Assembly (NCBI RefSeq): GCF_015709525.1
Contig: NZ_JADNRA010000033.1
Span: forward strand, 1-64,000
Direction of reading: 5' to 3'
Length of the DNA stretch: 64,000 nucleotides
Origin: Methylocystis sp. L43
Lineage (GTDB): Bacteria > Pseudomonadota > Alphaproteobacteria > Rhizobiales > Beijerinckiaceae
How positions within the stretch are numbered: the stretch's first letter is position 1; the number at the start of each line of letters is the position of its first letter. Below, in pieces: positions 44,582-55,444 of this stretch. The translations under genes and the position numbers were made by a program. Below the pieces are notes generated by a model. The model was not told the DNA's origin. It searched no databases and was given only the letters and a program-made list of their open reading frames with translations.

Positions 44582-45478
44582 ATGTCCATCCCCGGCGGCG
44601 AGGCGGCGGCGAAGACGATTGAATTGCAGATTGCGCCGCGCGCGCGCGAACTCGGCGGCTTCAGCGTCAGGCGCGCATTGCCCGACGACAGGCGTCAGAT
44701 GGTCGGGCCGTTCGTCTTCTACGATCATTTCGGCCCGGTTCAATTCGCGCCGGGACAGGGGATAGACGTACGTCCGCATCCCCATATCGGGCTTGCGACC
44801 GTCACCTATCTTTTCGACGGGCGCATTCTGCATCGCGACAGTCTGGCGAATGTGCAGGAGATCGCGCCTGGCGCGATGAATTTGATGACCGCCGGGCGCG
44901 GCATCGTTCATTCCGAGCGCACGCCGCCGGGGCCGCGCGCGGCCGGGCAACAGATGCTCGGCGTGCAAAGCTGGCTGGCCTTGCCGTTGGCGCAAGAAGA
45001 AACCGAGCCGAGCTTCCAGCATTTTAGCGCGAACGTTCTTCCCATCGTTGAGGATGAAGGCGTGTTCGCGCGCGTGATCGCCGGCGCCGCGTTCGGAGCT
45101 AGGTCGCCGGTGGAGACGCTGTCGGATTGGTTCTATGTCGAGCTGCGTCTCTCGGCCGGCGCCTCAGCGCCGCTCGACGCCGATTATGAGCAGCGCGCGC
45201 TTTATCTCGTCGAGGGCGCCATCGCGATCGCCGGCGAACGTTTCGATGAGCCGCAACTGCTGATCTTCAGCCCCGGAGCCGCGATCACGATCCGGGCGCT
45301 TTCCGATGCGCGGATGATGCTGCTTGGCGGCGCGCCGGTAGACGGACCCCGCTTCGTCTGGTGGAATCTCGTCTCTTCCAGCAAGGAGCGGATCGAACAG
45401 GCGAAGCGCGACTGGCGGGAAGGGAAGTTCCCCTCGGTGCCGGGCGACGCGGAGTTCATTCCGCTGCCGGAAGATTAG
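44582..45478 (+). CDS. Pirin-family bicupin protein
   Basis: A cupin-fold iron protein of about 298 residues. The metal site is VRPHPHIGLATVTYLFDG plus HSE in GIVHSERTP, and the C-terminal cupin has YLVEGAIAIAGE. Some bacterial pirins act as quercetinases, others as regulators. The ATG at 44582 has AGAGG purines upstream; 44561 is an alternative. Confidence 0.9.
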   Translation: MSIPGGEAAAKTIELQIAPRARELGGFSVRRALPDDRRQMVGPFVFYDHFGPVQFAPGQGIDVRPHPHIGLATVTYLFDGRILHRDSLANVQEIAPGAMNLMTAGRGIVHSERTPPGPRAAGQQMLGVQSWLALPLAQEETEPSFQHFSANVLPIVEDEGVFARVIAGAAFGARSPVETLSDWFYVELRLSAGASAPLDADYEQRALYLVEGAIAIAGERFDEPQLLIFSPGAAITIRALSDARMMLLGGAPVDGPRFVWWNLVSSSKERIEQAKRDWREGKFPSVPGDAEFIPLPED

Positions 45479-45514
45479 CGGCGATCAGCCGCCGACCGAC
45501 CGGCGCGAGGCGGC

Positions 45515-46042
45515 TTACGGCTCCACCACCACGGTCGCGCCGACGGCGACGCGGTCGTAGAGATCGACGACGTCCTCGTTGAGCATGCGGATGCAGCCAT
45601 AGGAAGCGGCCGAGCCGATCGACTTGCGCATCTTCTGCGTGGTGCCATGGATCGCGACCTGACCCTCGCTGAGCGTCATGGCGCGGGCGCCCATCGGGTT
45701 ATTCGACGCGCCGCCGGGGATCACCTCCGGCAGTTCCGGATGATCGTGCTTCACATCTTCCGGCGGCGTCCAGTCGGGCGCGACGAATTTGGCGTTGATC
45801 TGCACGACGCCGCTCCATTCCTTGCCCGCCTTCGGCACCGCGACCTTGTAGGCGATGGCGTCGTCCTGATCGACGATAAGATAGAGCTTGCGCTCATGCT
45901 CGCTGACGACGATGGAGCCGGGATCGAGTTCGGAGTGATAATGAACGAATTCGCGGGCGGCGGCGGCCTGCGGCGCCGAGGCGGCGCCGATGATGGCGGC
46001 GGCGAAAACGAATTGGGCGATCTTGGAAGTGCGGCGGTTCAT
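45515..46042 (-). CDS. L,D-transpeptidase (YkuD domain)
   Basis: A 175-residue exported enzyme. A signal peptide ends near QAAAAREF; the YkuD domain has the catalytic HGTT and SYGCIRM motifs. It cross-links peptidoglycan or anchors proteins in the periplasm. The ATG at 46042 begins the signal peptide; the frame to 46120 is unsupported. Confidence 0.92.
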   Translation of the reverse strand: MNRRTSKIAQFVFAAAIIGAASAPQAAAAREFVHYHSELDPGSIVVSEHERKLYLIVDQDDAIAYKVAVPKAGKEWSGVVQINAKFVAPDWTPPEDVKHDHPELPEVIPGGASNNPMGARAMTLSEGQVAIHGTTQKMRKSIGSAASYGCIRMLNEDVVDLYDRVAVGATVVVEP

Positions 46043-46132
46043 TGTCTTGCGCTCGATGTTCGATGTCTCGATGAGCGCGTTGTAGAAGAGCCGCGGCCCG
46101 TCTTCCGTGCGGCGGCGCACGCGGGCGCTCCG

Positions 46133-47266
46133 TCAGGTGAGCGTCGAAGCGGAGTCTTGCGCAGCGCCCTCAGGCCTCGAGCGTTCTTTCAACCATCTGA
46201 AACATGCAATGCCAAGAAAGCCGACGATGATCAGCGTGTGGGGCGCGGTGATTGAGAAGTGATAGGCCAAGGCCGCGGAAATGGCGCGTTCCTTTTGAAC
46301 GCCATAGCCGTTGACGAGATAGGCGACGATGCCGGCCTCGAACAGCCCCAGGCCCGCGGGGCTCGCGGGAACGGCGATCGCCAGCGCGCCGATGATCAGT
46401 AACGTCATCGCGTGGATAAGGGTGAAGTCGATTTCAGGGATCAGCGTTCTGAAGGCGACGTAGACCAGGCAGACGTTTGTCGTCCATATCGAGGCCGTGA
46501 AGAAGGCAGTTCTCGCCGCACGGTGATGCGCGACCAATCCGCCTGCCTGTTTGAAAAAAGCGTCCAGACGCAAGGCGTCCACGATGCGCCAATCCGGAAG
46601 GCGCCAGATGACGGCTTTCTGCCGGAAGACGAACATGCCGCAAAAAACGATCGAAAGGATTACGGCGGCTGCGGTCAACAGGCGCGGATCGATGATGCGC
46701 GAATCTGAATTCGCAAGGATGAGCAACGACAAAAGGACGATCGCTGTAACGTCGTAGAGTTTTTCCAGCAGGACTGCGGCGCTGATGCCGCCGATCGCAT
46801 AATTAAAATAGGAATGTCCAAAATAGATTTTCACGCCTTCGCCAGCCCTGAACGGAACTAAACTGTTGAAGGTGAATCCTATCGTGGCGATCAGAAAACC
46901 GGACGAGAGTCCGCCGCCAAGCAGCGTCGACAGGCGCGACCCATAGAACAGCAAGACGAACACATTCATCGTCATTGCCGTCAGAACCGCGCTTAAGGGG
47001 ATCTGCTTCAGCTCCTGCGACAGACCGGCGAATTCGATGTTCTGGTAGAGCCAGTAGGATATGTAGGCAAAAAAGGCGGCGTTTAGAATCAGCGCGACAT
47101 ATCCGCTGCGCTGAGAGATGAACTTTATTGAGCTGGTCGCTTGCTGCGCACCGGCGCTCAGGGGCAAAGGTGGAAGGCCGCCGATCGGCGAGACGATCTC
47201 GCTCAATCGCAGCTCGGGCGCGAGACGCGTCGGTCGAAGTCGATCGTCCTCTACGCTCATGGCCAT
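46133..47266 (-). CDS. Flippase-like integral membrane protein (LPG-synthase TM domain family)
   Basis: A 377-residue protein with about eight membrane helices of the UPF0104/lysylphosphatidylglycerol-synthase TM family. LVPFRAGEGVKIYFG and VPASPAGLGLFEAGIVAYL are the family signatures. It lacks the C-terminal aminoacyl-transfer domain, so it may move a lipid rather than modify it. The last gene before the L,D-transpeptidase on the minus strand. Confidence 0.85.
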   Translation of the reverse strand: MAMSVEDDRLRPTRLAPELRLSEIVSPIGGLPPLPLSAGAQQATSSIKFISQRSGYVALILNAAFFAYISYWLYQNIEFAGLSQELKQIPLSAVLTAMTMNVFVLLFYGSRLSTLLGGGLSSGFLIATIGFTFNSLVPFRAGEGVKIYFGHSYFNYAIGGISAAVLLEKLYDVTAIVLLSLLILANSDSRIIDPRLLTAAAVILSIVFCGMFVFRQKAVIWRLPDWRIVDALRLDAFFKQAGGLVAHHRAARTAFFTASIWTTNVCLVYVAFRTLIPEIDFTLIHAMTLLIIGALAIAVPASPAGLGLFEAGIVAYLVNGYGVQKERAISAALAYHFSITAPHTLIIVGFLGIACFRWLKERSRPEGAAQDSASTLT

Positions 47267-47359
47267 CTCGCTCCGCGCGGAATAGCGCTTCGCCTCATAG
47301 GCCAGAAAAATGGCCGGCGCGAAGACCGGCCTATTCTCTGGCCCGCACAGACCATCCGC

Positions 47360-48085
47360 TTAGTGCAGATACTGGCCGCCGTTGATCGTCAGCGTCGAGC
47401 CGGTGATGAAGCCGGCGTCATCGGCGGCGAGAAACACGACGGCGCGCGCGATCTCTTCGGGCTCGCCGAGGCGGCCGACGGCGATATAGGGTATGATGTG
47501 CTTGTCGAGCACGTCCTGCGGAACGGCCTTCACCATCTCGGTGGCGATATAGCCCGGCGCGATGGCGTTGACGGTGATGCCCTTAGACGCGCTCTCCTGC
47601 GCGAGCGCCTTAACGAAGCCGATGTCGCCGGCCTTGGAGGCGGAATAGTTGGTCTGGCCGGCCTGGCCCTTCTGGCCGTTGATCGACGAGATGACGATGA
47701 TGCGGCCGAAGCCGCGATCGCGCATGCCGTTGATGACCGGTCGCGTGACGTTGAACAGCGAATTGAGATTGGTGTTGATCACCGCCTGCCACTGGGCAAG
47801 CTCCATCTTGTGGAACAGACGGTCCTTGGTGATGCCGGCGTTGTTGACGAGAATGTCGACCGGGCCGATCTCTTTTTCGATCTGCGCGATTCCGGCGGCG
47901 CAGGCGTCGTAATCGGAAACGTCGAATTTGAAGACCGGAATGCCCGTCTCGGCCTTGAACTTATTGGCGGCTTCGTCATTGCCGGCGTAAGTCGCCGCGA
48001 CAGTGTAGCCCGCCGCCTTCAGCGCCTTGGAAATCGCTTCGCCGATGCCGCGCGTGCCGCCTGTCACAACTGCAGTTCTTGCCAT
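47360..48085 (-). CDS. phaB: Acetoacetyl-CoA reductase
   Basis: A 241-residue short-chain dehydrogenase that reduces acetoacetyl-CoA to (R)-3-hydroxybutyryl-CoA with NADPH for polyhydroxybutyrate. TGGTRGIG binds the cofactor, NNAGITKD and YSASKAG (Tyr/Lys) are catalytic. GGAGGAG precedes the ATG. Lies 123 bases downstream of phaA on the same strand. Confidence 0.94.
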   Translation of the reverse strand: MARTAVVTGGTRGIGEAISKALKAAGYTVAATYAGNDEAANKFKAETGIPVFKFDVSDYDACAAGIAQIEKEIGPVDILVNNAGITKDRLFHKMELAQWQAVINTNLNSLFNVTRPVINGMRDRGFGRIIVISSINGQKGQAGQTNYSASKAGDIGFVKALAQESASKGITVNAIAPGYIATEMVKAVPQDVLDKHIIPYIAVGRLGEPEEIARAVVFLAADDAGFITGSTLTINGGQYLH

Positions 48086-48208
48086 TTAAAGAGTCTCCTC
48101 CAGAATTGTTGATTGTTTGAAACGGCGGTCGGCGGTCGTGAGCAGGCAGTCGGAGAATATCGCAATCCGAATGCCTACTGCCGACGTCCTATTGCCGACT
48201 GCCGATGA

Positions 48209-49381
<1,173 letters not shown>

Positions 49382-49625
49382 CTGTCGATCTCCTTGCAAA
49401 ATAGTCCAACCGCCCGACCGCCTTAGCCGGTCAGGGGGCGAAATGTTGGTCCTTTCGCGCTTGCGGTGGGCAAGCCGCGGCCCGTTTTGCACGGAATCGA
49501 GCGGTAGCGAAAGGCTTTCGGCATGAAAATATTGCCGCAGGCGCCAATTTGCGCGTATCGTCCGACGCTAGAGGACTGTTTTTAGGCGGGGCGGCGGCCG
49601 TGCGGCGAGGGAGCGTGTCAGGCGT

Positions 49626-50255
49626 ATGGCGACTGAGAAAAAACCCACCACGATCAAGAAATACGCCAATCGTCGGCTCTATGACACGGGAACGAGCACT
49701 TATGTGACGCTGGAGGACCTTGCCGGGATGGTGAAGCGCGGCGAGGATTTCGTCGTGTGCGATGCAAAAAGCGGCGATGACATCACCCGCCCGGTTCTGG
49801 CCCAGATCATCTTCGAGCAAGAGGGCAAAGAAGGCCAAAGCCTGCTGCCGATCGCCTTCCTGCGCCAGCTCATCCGCTTCTACGGCGACTCGATGCAGAT
49901 GCTGGTGCCGAGCTATCTCGAATTCTCGATCGACAAGCTGACGAAGGAACAGCAAAGATTCCGGGATCAATTCACCTCGGCGCTCGGCGTCGGGGGCGCG
50001 CCGTTCGCCGAGCCGACGCGGGCGGCGTTCCAGTCGCTCGAAGAGCAGGCGCGCAAGAACATGGCCGTGTTCCGTCAGGCGCTGACCATGTTCAATCCCT
50101 TCGGCGTGCCGGCGGAAGGCATGATGACCACGGCGCCCTCGCTCGACGAGCAGGAGAATGGCGGCGTTCGGAAGGAAGGCGGCGACGTCGCCGATTTGAA
50201 GCGCCAGCTCGACGAGCTGAACAAGCGGATCGATAATCTGTCGAAGCCGGGGTGA
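49626..50255 (+). CDS. phaR: Polyhydroxyalkanoate synthesis repressor PhaR
   Basis: A 209-residue regulator that binds PHB and DNA and represses phasin and other pha genes. The N-terminal DNA-binding domain has IKKYANRRLYDTGTSTYVTLEDL, followed by the PHB accumulation domain (SLLPIAFLRQLIRFYG) and a C-terminal coiled coil. Divergent from phaAB with a 244-base shared upstream region. Confidence 0.95.
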   Translation: MATEKKPTTIKKYANRRLYDTGTSTYVTLEDLAGMVKRGEDFVVCDAKSGDDITRPVLAQIIFEQEGKEGQSLLPIAFLRQLIRFYGDSMQMLVPSYLEFSIDKLTKEQQRFRDQFTSALGVGGAPFAEPTRAAFQSLEEQARKNMAVFRQALTMFNPFGVPAEGMMTTAPSLDEQENGGVRKEGGDVADLKRQLDELNKRIDNLSKPG

Positions 50256-50284
50256 TGCGGGCGTTCAGCGCAACGCTGGGTTCT

Positions 50285-50310
50285 TCCTTATCCCGCTTGC
50301 GGGAGAGGGG
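50285..50310. repeat. Short REP-like palindrome between convergent genes
   Basis: TCCCGC-TT-GCGGGA with purine/pyrimidine-rich flanks, similar to the short REP units common in Rhizobiales. It lies between the stops of phaR and ychF and may act in termination. Confidence 0.4.
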
Positions 50311-50323
50311 AGTCGCCGCGGAT

Positions 50324-51421
50324 TTATGTATTGAACCTGAAATGCATCACGTCGCCGTCGGCGACAACATATTCCTTGCCTTCCAGCCTTAAGCGCCCGG
50401 CGTCGCGGGCGCCGGCTTCGCCCTTGTTTGAAACGTAATCGCCATAGGCGATCGTCTCCGCGCGAATGAAGCCTTTCTCAAAATCGGTATGGATCACGCC
50501 CGCCGCCGCCGGCGCGCGCACGCCTTTCTCGATGGTCCAGGCGCGCGCCTCCTTGGGGCCGACGGTGAAATAAGTGATGAGATGCAGGAGGTCGTAGCCG
50601 GCGCGGATGACGCGATTGAGCCCAGGCTCGACGAGGCCGACCGCCTCCAGATAATCCTTCTGCTCGGCGGCCGGCAGCACGGCGATCTCGCTTTCGATCT
50701 TCGCCGAGACGACCACCGCGGCCGCGCCTTCCTCGGCGGCGCGAACAGCGACTTTCGCTGATTGGGCGTTGCCGTCGGACGCCGAGGCTTCTTCGACATT
50801 GCAAACGTAAAGCACGGGCTTCGACGAGAGCAGCCCGAGACCGGCGAAGGCGACGCGCTCCTCCGCGCTGACCTTGGCGAGACGCGCGGGCTTGCCCTCG
50901 CGCAGCAGGACAAGGCAGCGGTTCATCAAATCGGCGAGTTCCTTCGCCTCCTTGTCGCCGCCCTTGGCTTTCTTCTCCATGGCGACGACGCGCTTTTCGA
51001 GGCTGTCCAGATCAGCGAGCATCAGCTCGGTCTCGATCGTCTCGATGTCGCGGATCGGATCGACGCCGCCTTCGACATGGGTCACGTCGCCGTCCTCGAA
51101 ACAGCGCACGACATGAGCGATGGCGTCGCATTCGCGGATATTGGCGAGAAACTGGTTGCCGAGTCCTTCGCCTTTGGAGGCGCCGCGCACGAGGCCGGCG
51201 ATGTCGACGAAGGTCAGGCGCGTCGGAATGATCTCTTTGGAGCCGGCGATCCTGGCCAGTTCCTCAAGCCTCGGATCGGGAACGGCGACTTCGCCGACAT
51301 TGGGCTCGATCGTGCAGAAGGGATAGTTCGCGGCCTGCGCCGCGGCGGTCTGCGTGAGGGCGTTGAAGAGGGTCGACTTGCCGACGTTGGGCAGGCCGAC
51401 GATGCCACATTTGAACCCCAT
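50324..51421 (-). CDS. ychF: Redox-responsive ATPase YchF (Obg family)
   Basis: A 365-residue P-loop protein. G1 is [11 protein letters not shown]3 [10 protein letters not shown], and the G4 position reads CNVEE instead of NKxD, which explains the family's preference for ATP. A C-terminal TGS domain ends VMHFRFN. It binds ribosomes and responds to oxidative stress. The ATG at 51421 gives the invariant [12 protein letters not shown] start. Confidence 0.95.
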   Translation of the reverse strand: MGFKCGIVGLPNVGKSTLFNALTQTAAAQAANYPFCTIEPNVGEVAVPDPRLEELARIAGSKEIIPTRLTFVDIAGLVRGASKGEGLGNQFLANIRECDAIAHVVRCFEDGDVTHVEGGVDPIRDIETIETELMLADLDSLEKRVVAMEKKAKGGDKEAKELADLMNRCLVLLREGKPARLAKVSAEERVAFAGLGLLSSKPVLYVCNVEEASASDGNAQSAKVAVRAAEEGAAAVVVSAKIESEIAVLPAAEQKDYLEAVGLVEPGLNRVIRAGYDLLHLITYFTVGPKEARAWTIEKGVRAPAAAGVIHTDFEKGFIRAETIAYGDYVSNKGEAGARDAGRLRLEGKEYVVADGDVMHFRFNT

Positions 51422-51540
51422 ATCCGTCCCGGTTTTGGATTGCGCGTTGCGGCGCGGTATGCGGGGCGGCGCGAGAAAAGGCAAGGGGGCGGGCGTCCCC
51501 CTTGCCTTCATGCTGCGATCGTGGCGCGCGTCGCCGCGCG

Positions 51541-53352
51541 CTAGAGGCTCTTCAAATATTCGAGAAGCGCCTTCTTTTCGACGTCTGAAAGCGCAGTCCC
51601 GAAGTCATGGCCGCAGCGGCTGTTGCCGGAATCCCGTTTCGAGCAATCGTCGGCGTTGTAGGTCGAGTTGAATGCGCCTTGTTCCCTCGCCAAGCCGACG
51701 TTCTCAATGTCATAGGCCGGGCCTACCTTGAAGGAGGCCGGGCGGTCGGCGGGCTTCTTCAAGAGATCGGCGAGCGTCGGCACAGAGCCATTGTGCAGAT
51801 AAGGCGCCGCCGCCCAGATGCCGCGCATCACCCGCGCTTCGAAAACCGCGGCGGGCTGCGCGCTGGGCTTCTTGTAGAGGTTTTGCAGGTCCGCCGAGAA
51901 CTTGGCGGTTATGAGACTGGCGGCCGTCTCCGTCCTGGCTTGTCGAGACTCGGGGATGCATTCTTCAACGATCGGCTTGAACACGTCGAGGCCGAAATGG
52001 AGCGGCGCTTCGAGGATTGATCCAATCACCGAGAGGCCGAGAATGCTGATGATCTTGTCTTTTGGTTTTAGCGGCGTGTCGATCCCGGGGACAAAGGGGA
52101 TTGCTGCGCCATTGAGCACGCCGGTATCCGCCTCGCGTCCGAGCACGTTGTATTCGCGAACGTCCGTTCCGACATCCTGAAGCGGCGTTTTCCACGTGTT
52201 GAGATTGCAAAGCCGGGGCGTTCCTTTCGCGACTTCGTGACAACCTGTCGCGCAGCCGCCCTGCTTGGGATCGCGATTGAAAATTTCCTCGCCTTGCGCG
52301 ACGAGTTTCGGATCGAGACTCCACGGCCATTTCGGCGGGCCGATCTGCTGGATCAAGTTTTCAAGACGCATGAGGCCCGGATAATTCAGCGAGGAATCAT
52401 TGAGGAAGTTGATGAGTTTGGGGAGCCGGGAAGAATTGAATTTGACGAGTTGCGGCAATGCGAGCGTGAGAGGCGTCGGACGGTAGATGCCGAAGACCCC
52501 GTAGACTTCGCCGACGTTCCTCGCCAGACCAAGAATGTCGTCGCCGTTGCGGGCGAATCCCGGCCATTGCGTCATATCCTGAATGGGCGCGTTCCACAGG
52601 AACGGATAACGCACCGGCGCGTCGGCGAGGGCGATATTCTGCTCGATGATCCGCGACGAGGTCGTTCCGATGTCCAGTCCGGCGACTCGGTTGAAGATCA
52701 TCGATACGGCGTCGGCGCGCGCCACGCCCCAACCAGGCTTGGGGAGCGATTTGCGCATCAGAACGTCGTAGGGCTGGAACCAGACCTCGACCTCCTTTCG
52801 CAGTTTCCTGAGCGCGCGTTCGTTGGGGTCGCCGCCAAGCGCCTCTTTGGCGAATTCCTCGAAGGCGGCCTCGTCGGCGAGAATTTTTTGGAAGGCCGTG
52901 TCGATGTCGGCGAGAAGGCTTTGGAAGTCGCTGAGCGCCGGCCCCCCATCGATCCGCCATGAGACGCCGTTGACGTCGATCTGACGCGTATGGCAGGCGG
53001 AACATGTCATGCTGAAGAATTGCGCCCCCTGCTCGGAGGCGGCGAGAAAGCCCACCGGCAGTCCGGGAGTCGGGCTGTTCGGATTCGGCAAATAGCCGTA
53101 GCGAGTCAGACCATCGTCGAGGAAATGTTTGCCGTCAGAATGTCTCAGCGCCTTGAACCAGTTGAGCGGCATGATTCGCGCGCCCTGGTCGAGACTGTAG
53201 AAATCGTCGCGGTCCGCCGGCGCCCAATGGGCGCCCTGATCGGCGTATTTGACTTCGGCGGCGGGCGAAGGATTCGCGGCGGCGAGTGCGAGCAGCGCAG
53301 CGGCGGCAATGTGCGCACGCAATAGCGTGCGCAATGCTTTGTTTGCAATCAT
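51541..53352 (-). CDS. RoxA-like dihaem cytochrome c (peroxidase-like)
   Basis: A 603-residue exported cytochrome. The signal peptide ends near PSPAAE. The first haem site is canonical CSACH (Cys117, Cys120, His121). The second is CATGCH (Cys367, Cys371, His372), a CX3CH spacing rather than CX2CH. PYLHNGSVPTLADLL near the C-terminus is typical of the RoxA/dihaem-peroxidase group. RoxA cleaves rubber with O2, but most homologues have no known substrate. Periplasmic. Upstream neighbour is a divergent L,D-transpeptidase. Confidence 0.82.
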   Translation of the reverse strand: MIANKALRTLLRAHIAAAALLALAAANPSPAAEVKYADQGAHWAPADRDDFYSLDQGARIMPLNWFKALRHSDGKHFLDDGLTRYGYLPNPNSPTPGLPVGFLAASEQGAQFFSMTCSACHTRQIDVNGVSWRIDGGPALSDFQSLLADIDTAFQKILADEAAFEEFAKEALGGDPNERALRKLRKEVEVWFQPYDVLMRKSLPKPGWGVARADAVSMIFNRVAGLDIGTTSSRIIEQNIALADAPVRYPFLWNAPIQDMTQWPGFARNGDDILGLARNVGEVYGVFGIYRPTPLTLALPQLVKFNSSRLPKLINFLNDSSLNYPGLMRLENLIQQIGPPKWPWSLDPKLVAQGEEIFNRDPKQGGCATGCHEVAKGTPRLCNLNTWKTPLQDVGTDVREYNVLGREADTGVLNGAAIPFVPGIDTPLKPKDKIISILGLSVIGSILEAPLHFGLDVFKPIVEECIPESRQARTETAASLITAKFSADLQNLYKKPSAQPAAVFEARVMRGIWAAAPYLHNGSVPTLADLLKKPADRPASFKVGPAYDIENVGLAREQGAFNSTYNADDCSKRDSGNSRCGHDFGTALSDVEKKALLEYLKSL

Positions 53353-53461
53353 GGGTCCCCCAAAGCAATAGAATATGCGATAAAATTAGAGCATAGGCGC
53401 GCGTGATTCACAACGGGCGGCGGCGCGCCGCCGCTGTGCGCTATGCACGCGCCGACACGGC

Positions 53462-54856
53462 ATGAAAATGAAGAAAACTCCTTCCGCTTCTCGTCTTGGC
53501 TTCCTGATTGGGGCGCTGATGTCGATGCTCGCGATAGGCGCGCCGCTTCGCGCTCAGACCGCGACGCCCGAAACGGCGCCTGCGCCCGCGCAGTCGGCGC
53601 CGACGCCCGTAGCGCCGCCGGCGCCCGCGGCGCCGCCCGAAGCTGCGCCCGTGACGCCTGCGCCGCCTGTCAGCGCCGCGCCCGTCGCGCCGCAAGCGAC
53701 AACGCCAGCGCCCGCTCAGACCGCCGCGAAAAAGCCAAAGCCGAAACCAAAACCTGCGCCGCCGCGCGAGGCGGCGCTTTCCGACGATCCGACGCCCGCA
53801 TTGCAGCCTCAGACATTTTTCACCACGTCGAAAGCGGCGGATCGCTATCGGCAGATCGTCGATCGCGGCGGATGGCCGAGAGTGGGCGTCTCGCTTCGGC
53901 CTGGCGCGAAGGGAGCCGCGGTGTCGACGCTGCGCCGGCGCCTCGCGGCCGAAGACGACAGCCTCGTCGACACGGCTAAAGAGAAATGGGACGCCGATCT
54001 CACCGCGGCGGTGAAGCGCTTTCAGTTTCGCCTCGGGCTGAAACAGACGGGCCTCGTCGCGGGCGCGACGCTACGCGAACTCGACGTGCCGGCGGAGACC
54101 CGCTTCCATCAGCTCGAGTCCACCGCACAACGGCTCACCGCGTTCGATTTCGCCTTTGGTCCGCGCTACATCGTCGTCAACATTCCGTCGACGGCGGTCG
54201 ATGCGGTGGAAGACGATCGCGTCGTGCGCCGCTACGCCGCGATCGTCGGCGATCCCGAGCACCATTCGCCGGAGCTGCAGGCGAAGGTCGTCGCGGTCAA
54301 CATCAATCCCACATGGACGGTTCCGGTCTCGATCATCAAGAACGAGATCGCGCCGAAGATGCTGAAGGACCCGACCTATCTGCAGCGCTCGCATATTCGC
54401 GTGCTGAACGCGCAACGCGAGGAGGTCGATCCGCGCTCGATCAACTGGGCGAGCGAGCGCGCCGCCCAATACACGCTGCGGCAGGATTCCGGCGCGGACA
54501 ATTCGCTGGGCTCGATCCGCATTTCGATGCCCAATTCTCATTCCGTCTACATGCATGACACGCCCTCGCGAAATCTCTTCGCCAATGATTATCGCTTCCT
54601 GTCGCATGGCTGCGTGCGCGTGCAGGGCGTCGTCGATCTCGCGGCCTGGCTGCTCGACGGCGAATCCGGTCCGCAGATGAGCAAGGATGAGATCAACGCA
54701 AAAATCGCGTCGGGCGAGCGCGAGGAGGTGCGGCTGACGCAGCATGTGCCGGTGGCGTGGGTCTATATGACCGGCTGGGCGTCGGCGGACGGCCTCGTGC
54801 ATTTTCGCGACGACGTCTATCATCTCGACGAAGTGAGAGGCGTCGCCGAGCAGTAG
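53462..54856 (+). CDS. L,D-transpeptidase with peptidoglycan-binding domain (YcbB-like)
   Basis: A 464-residue exported enzyme. Signal peptide to about residue 32, a long Ala/Pro linker (35-100), a peptidoglycan-binding domain (about 140-205, LRRRLAAEDD and FQFRLGLKQTGLV), and a YkuD domain (about 230-390) with YMHDTPSRNLF and the catalytic SHGCVRVQG. Makes 3-3 cross-links in peptidoglycan. Confidence 0.93.
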   Translation: MKMKKTPSASRLGFLIGALMSMLAIGAPLRAQTATPETAPAPAQSAPTPVAPPAPAAPPEAAPVTPAPPVSAAPVAPQATTPAPAQTAAKKPKPKPKPAPPREAALSDDPTPALQPQTFFTTSKAADRYRQIVDRGGWPRVGVSLRPGAKGAAVSTLRRRLAAEDDSLVDTAKEKWDADLTAAVKRFQFRLGLKQTGLVAGATLRELDVPAETRFHQLESTAQRLTAFDFAFGPRYIVVNIPSTAVDAVEDDRVVRRYAAIVGDPEHHSPELQAKVVAVNINPTWTVPVSIIKNEIAPKMLKDPTYLQRSHIRVLNAQREEVDPRSINWASERAAQYTLRQDSGADNSLGSIRISMPNSHSVYMHDTPSRNLFANDYRFLSHGCVRVQGVVDLAAWLLDGESGPQMSKDEINAKIASGEREEVRLTQHVPVAWVYMTGWASADGLVHFRDDVYHLDEVRGVAEQ

Positions 54857-54891
54857 GCCTCGTTGGTCTGCATGGCCCGGATGTCATTCTC

Positions 54892-54975
54892 GGCGGACCG
54901 AAGGTCCGACCGGGAATCCAGGGCAGTATTCAAGCTCTGGATTCCCGATCACGCGCGTCGCGCGTGTCGGGAAAG
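54892..54975. repeat. Dispersed palindromic repeat, family C (second copy)
   Basis: TCATTCTCGGCGGACCGAAG...GACCGGGAATCCAG then CTCTGGATTCCCGATCACG. Matches the copy at 20397 in order and orientation. It fills the gap between convergent genes. Confidence 0.7.
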
Positions 54976-55003
54976 GCGTCCAAACGTATCGTCACTATGA
55001 GCG

Positions 55004-55444
55004 CTACAGCGTCACGCGGTAGCGAACGAAACTGTCGGCTTCAACGAATGAATCGTAGAGACGCCGCGCGCGTTCATTGTCGGCTTGCGTGTGCCAATAG
55101 AGGCGCGCCCATCCGCGCGCGCGTCCAAGATCGATGAGATCCTGAATGAGCGCGCGCCCCACGCCCGCGCCCCGAACATTTGGATCGACGAAAAGGTCTT
55201 CGAGATAACACGTCGGCGAAGATGTCCAACTGCTGTCATGCAGCACGGAGACGGAAAAGCCGGCGATGCATCCCTCCCTTTCAGCAATCCGGCCGATCAT
55301 GGCCGAGGTTGGGTCGAGAAGGCGGCGTAACGTATATTCGGTCACTTCCACCGGCACAGAGGTTTCGTAGAAATCATTATAGCCGGCCCAGAGCCTGCGC
55401 CACGCCGCGGCGTCCGCCTCGCGAATGTTCCGGATGAGAGTCAT
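55004..55444 (-). CDS. GNAT N-acetyltransferase
   Basis: A 146-residue acetyltransferase. The acetyl-CoA motif is LEDLFVDPNVRGAGVGRALI; WHTQADNERARRLYDSF is the usual C-terminal part. Substrate unknown. It begins in an ATGA overlap with the ABC permease, so it belongs to that transcript. Confidence 0.9.
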   Translation of the reverse strand: MTLIRNIREADAAAWRRLWAGYNDFYETSVPVEVTEYTLRRLLDPTSAMIGRIAEREGCIAGFSVSVLHDSSWTSSPTCYLEDLFVDPNVRGAGVGRALIQDLIDLGRARGWARLYWHTQADNERARRLYDSFVEADSFVRYRVTL

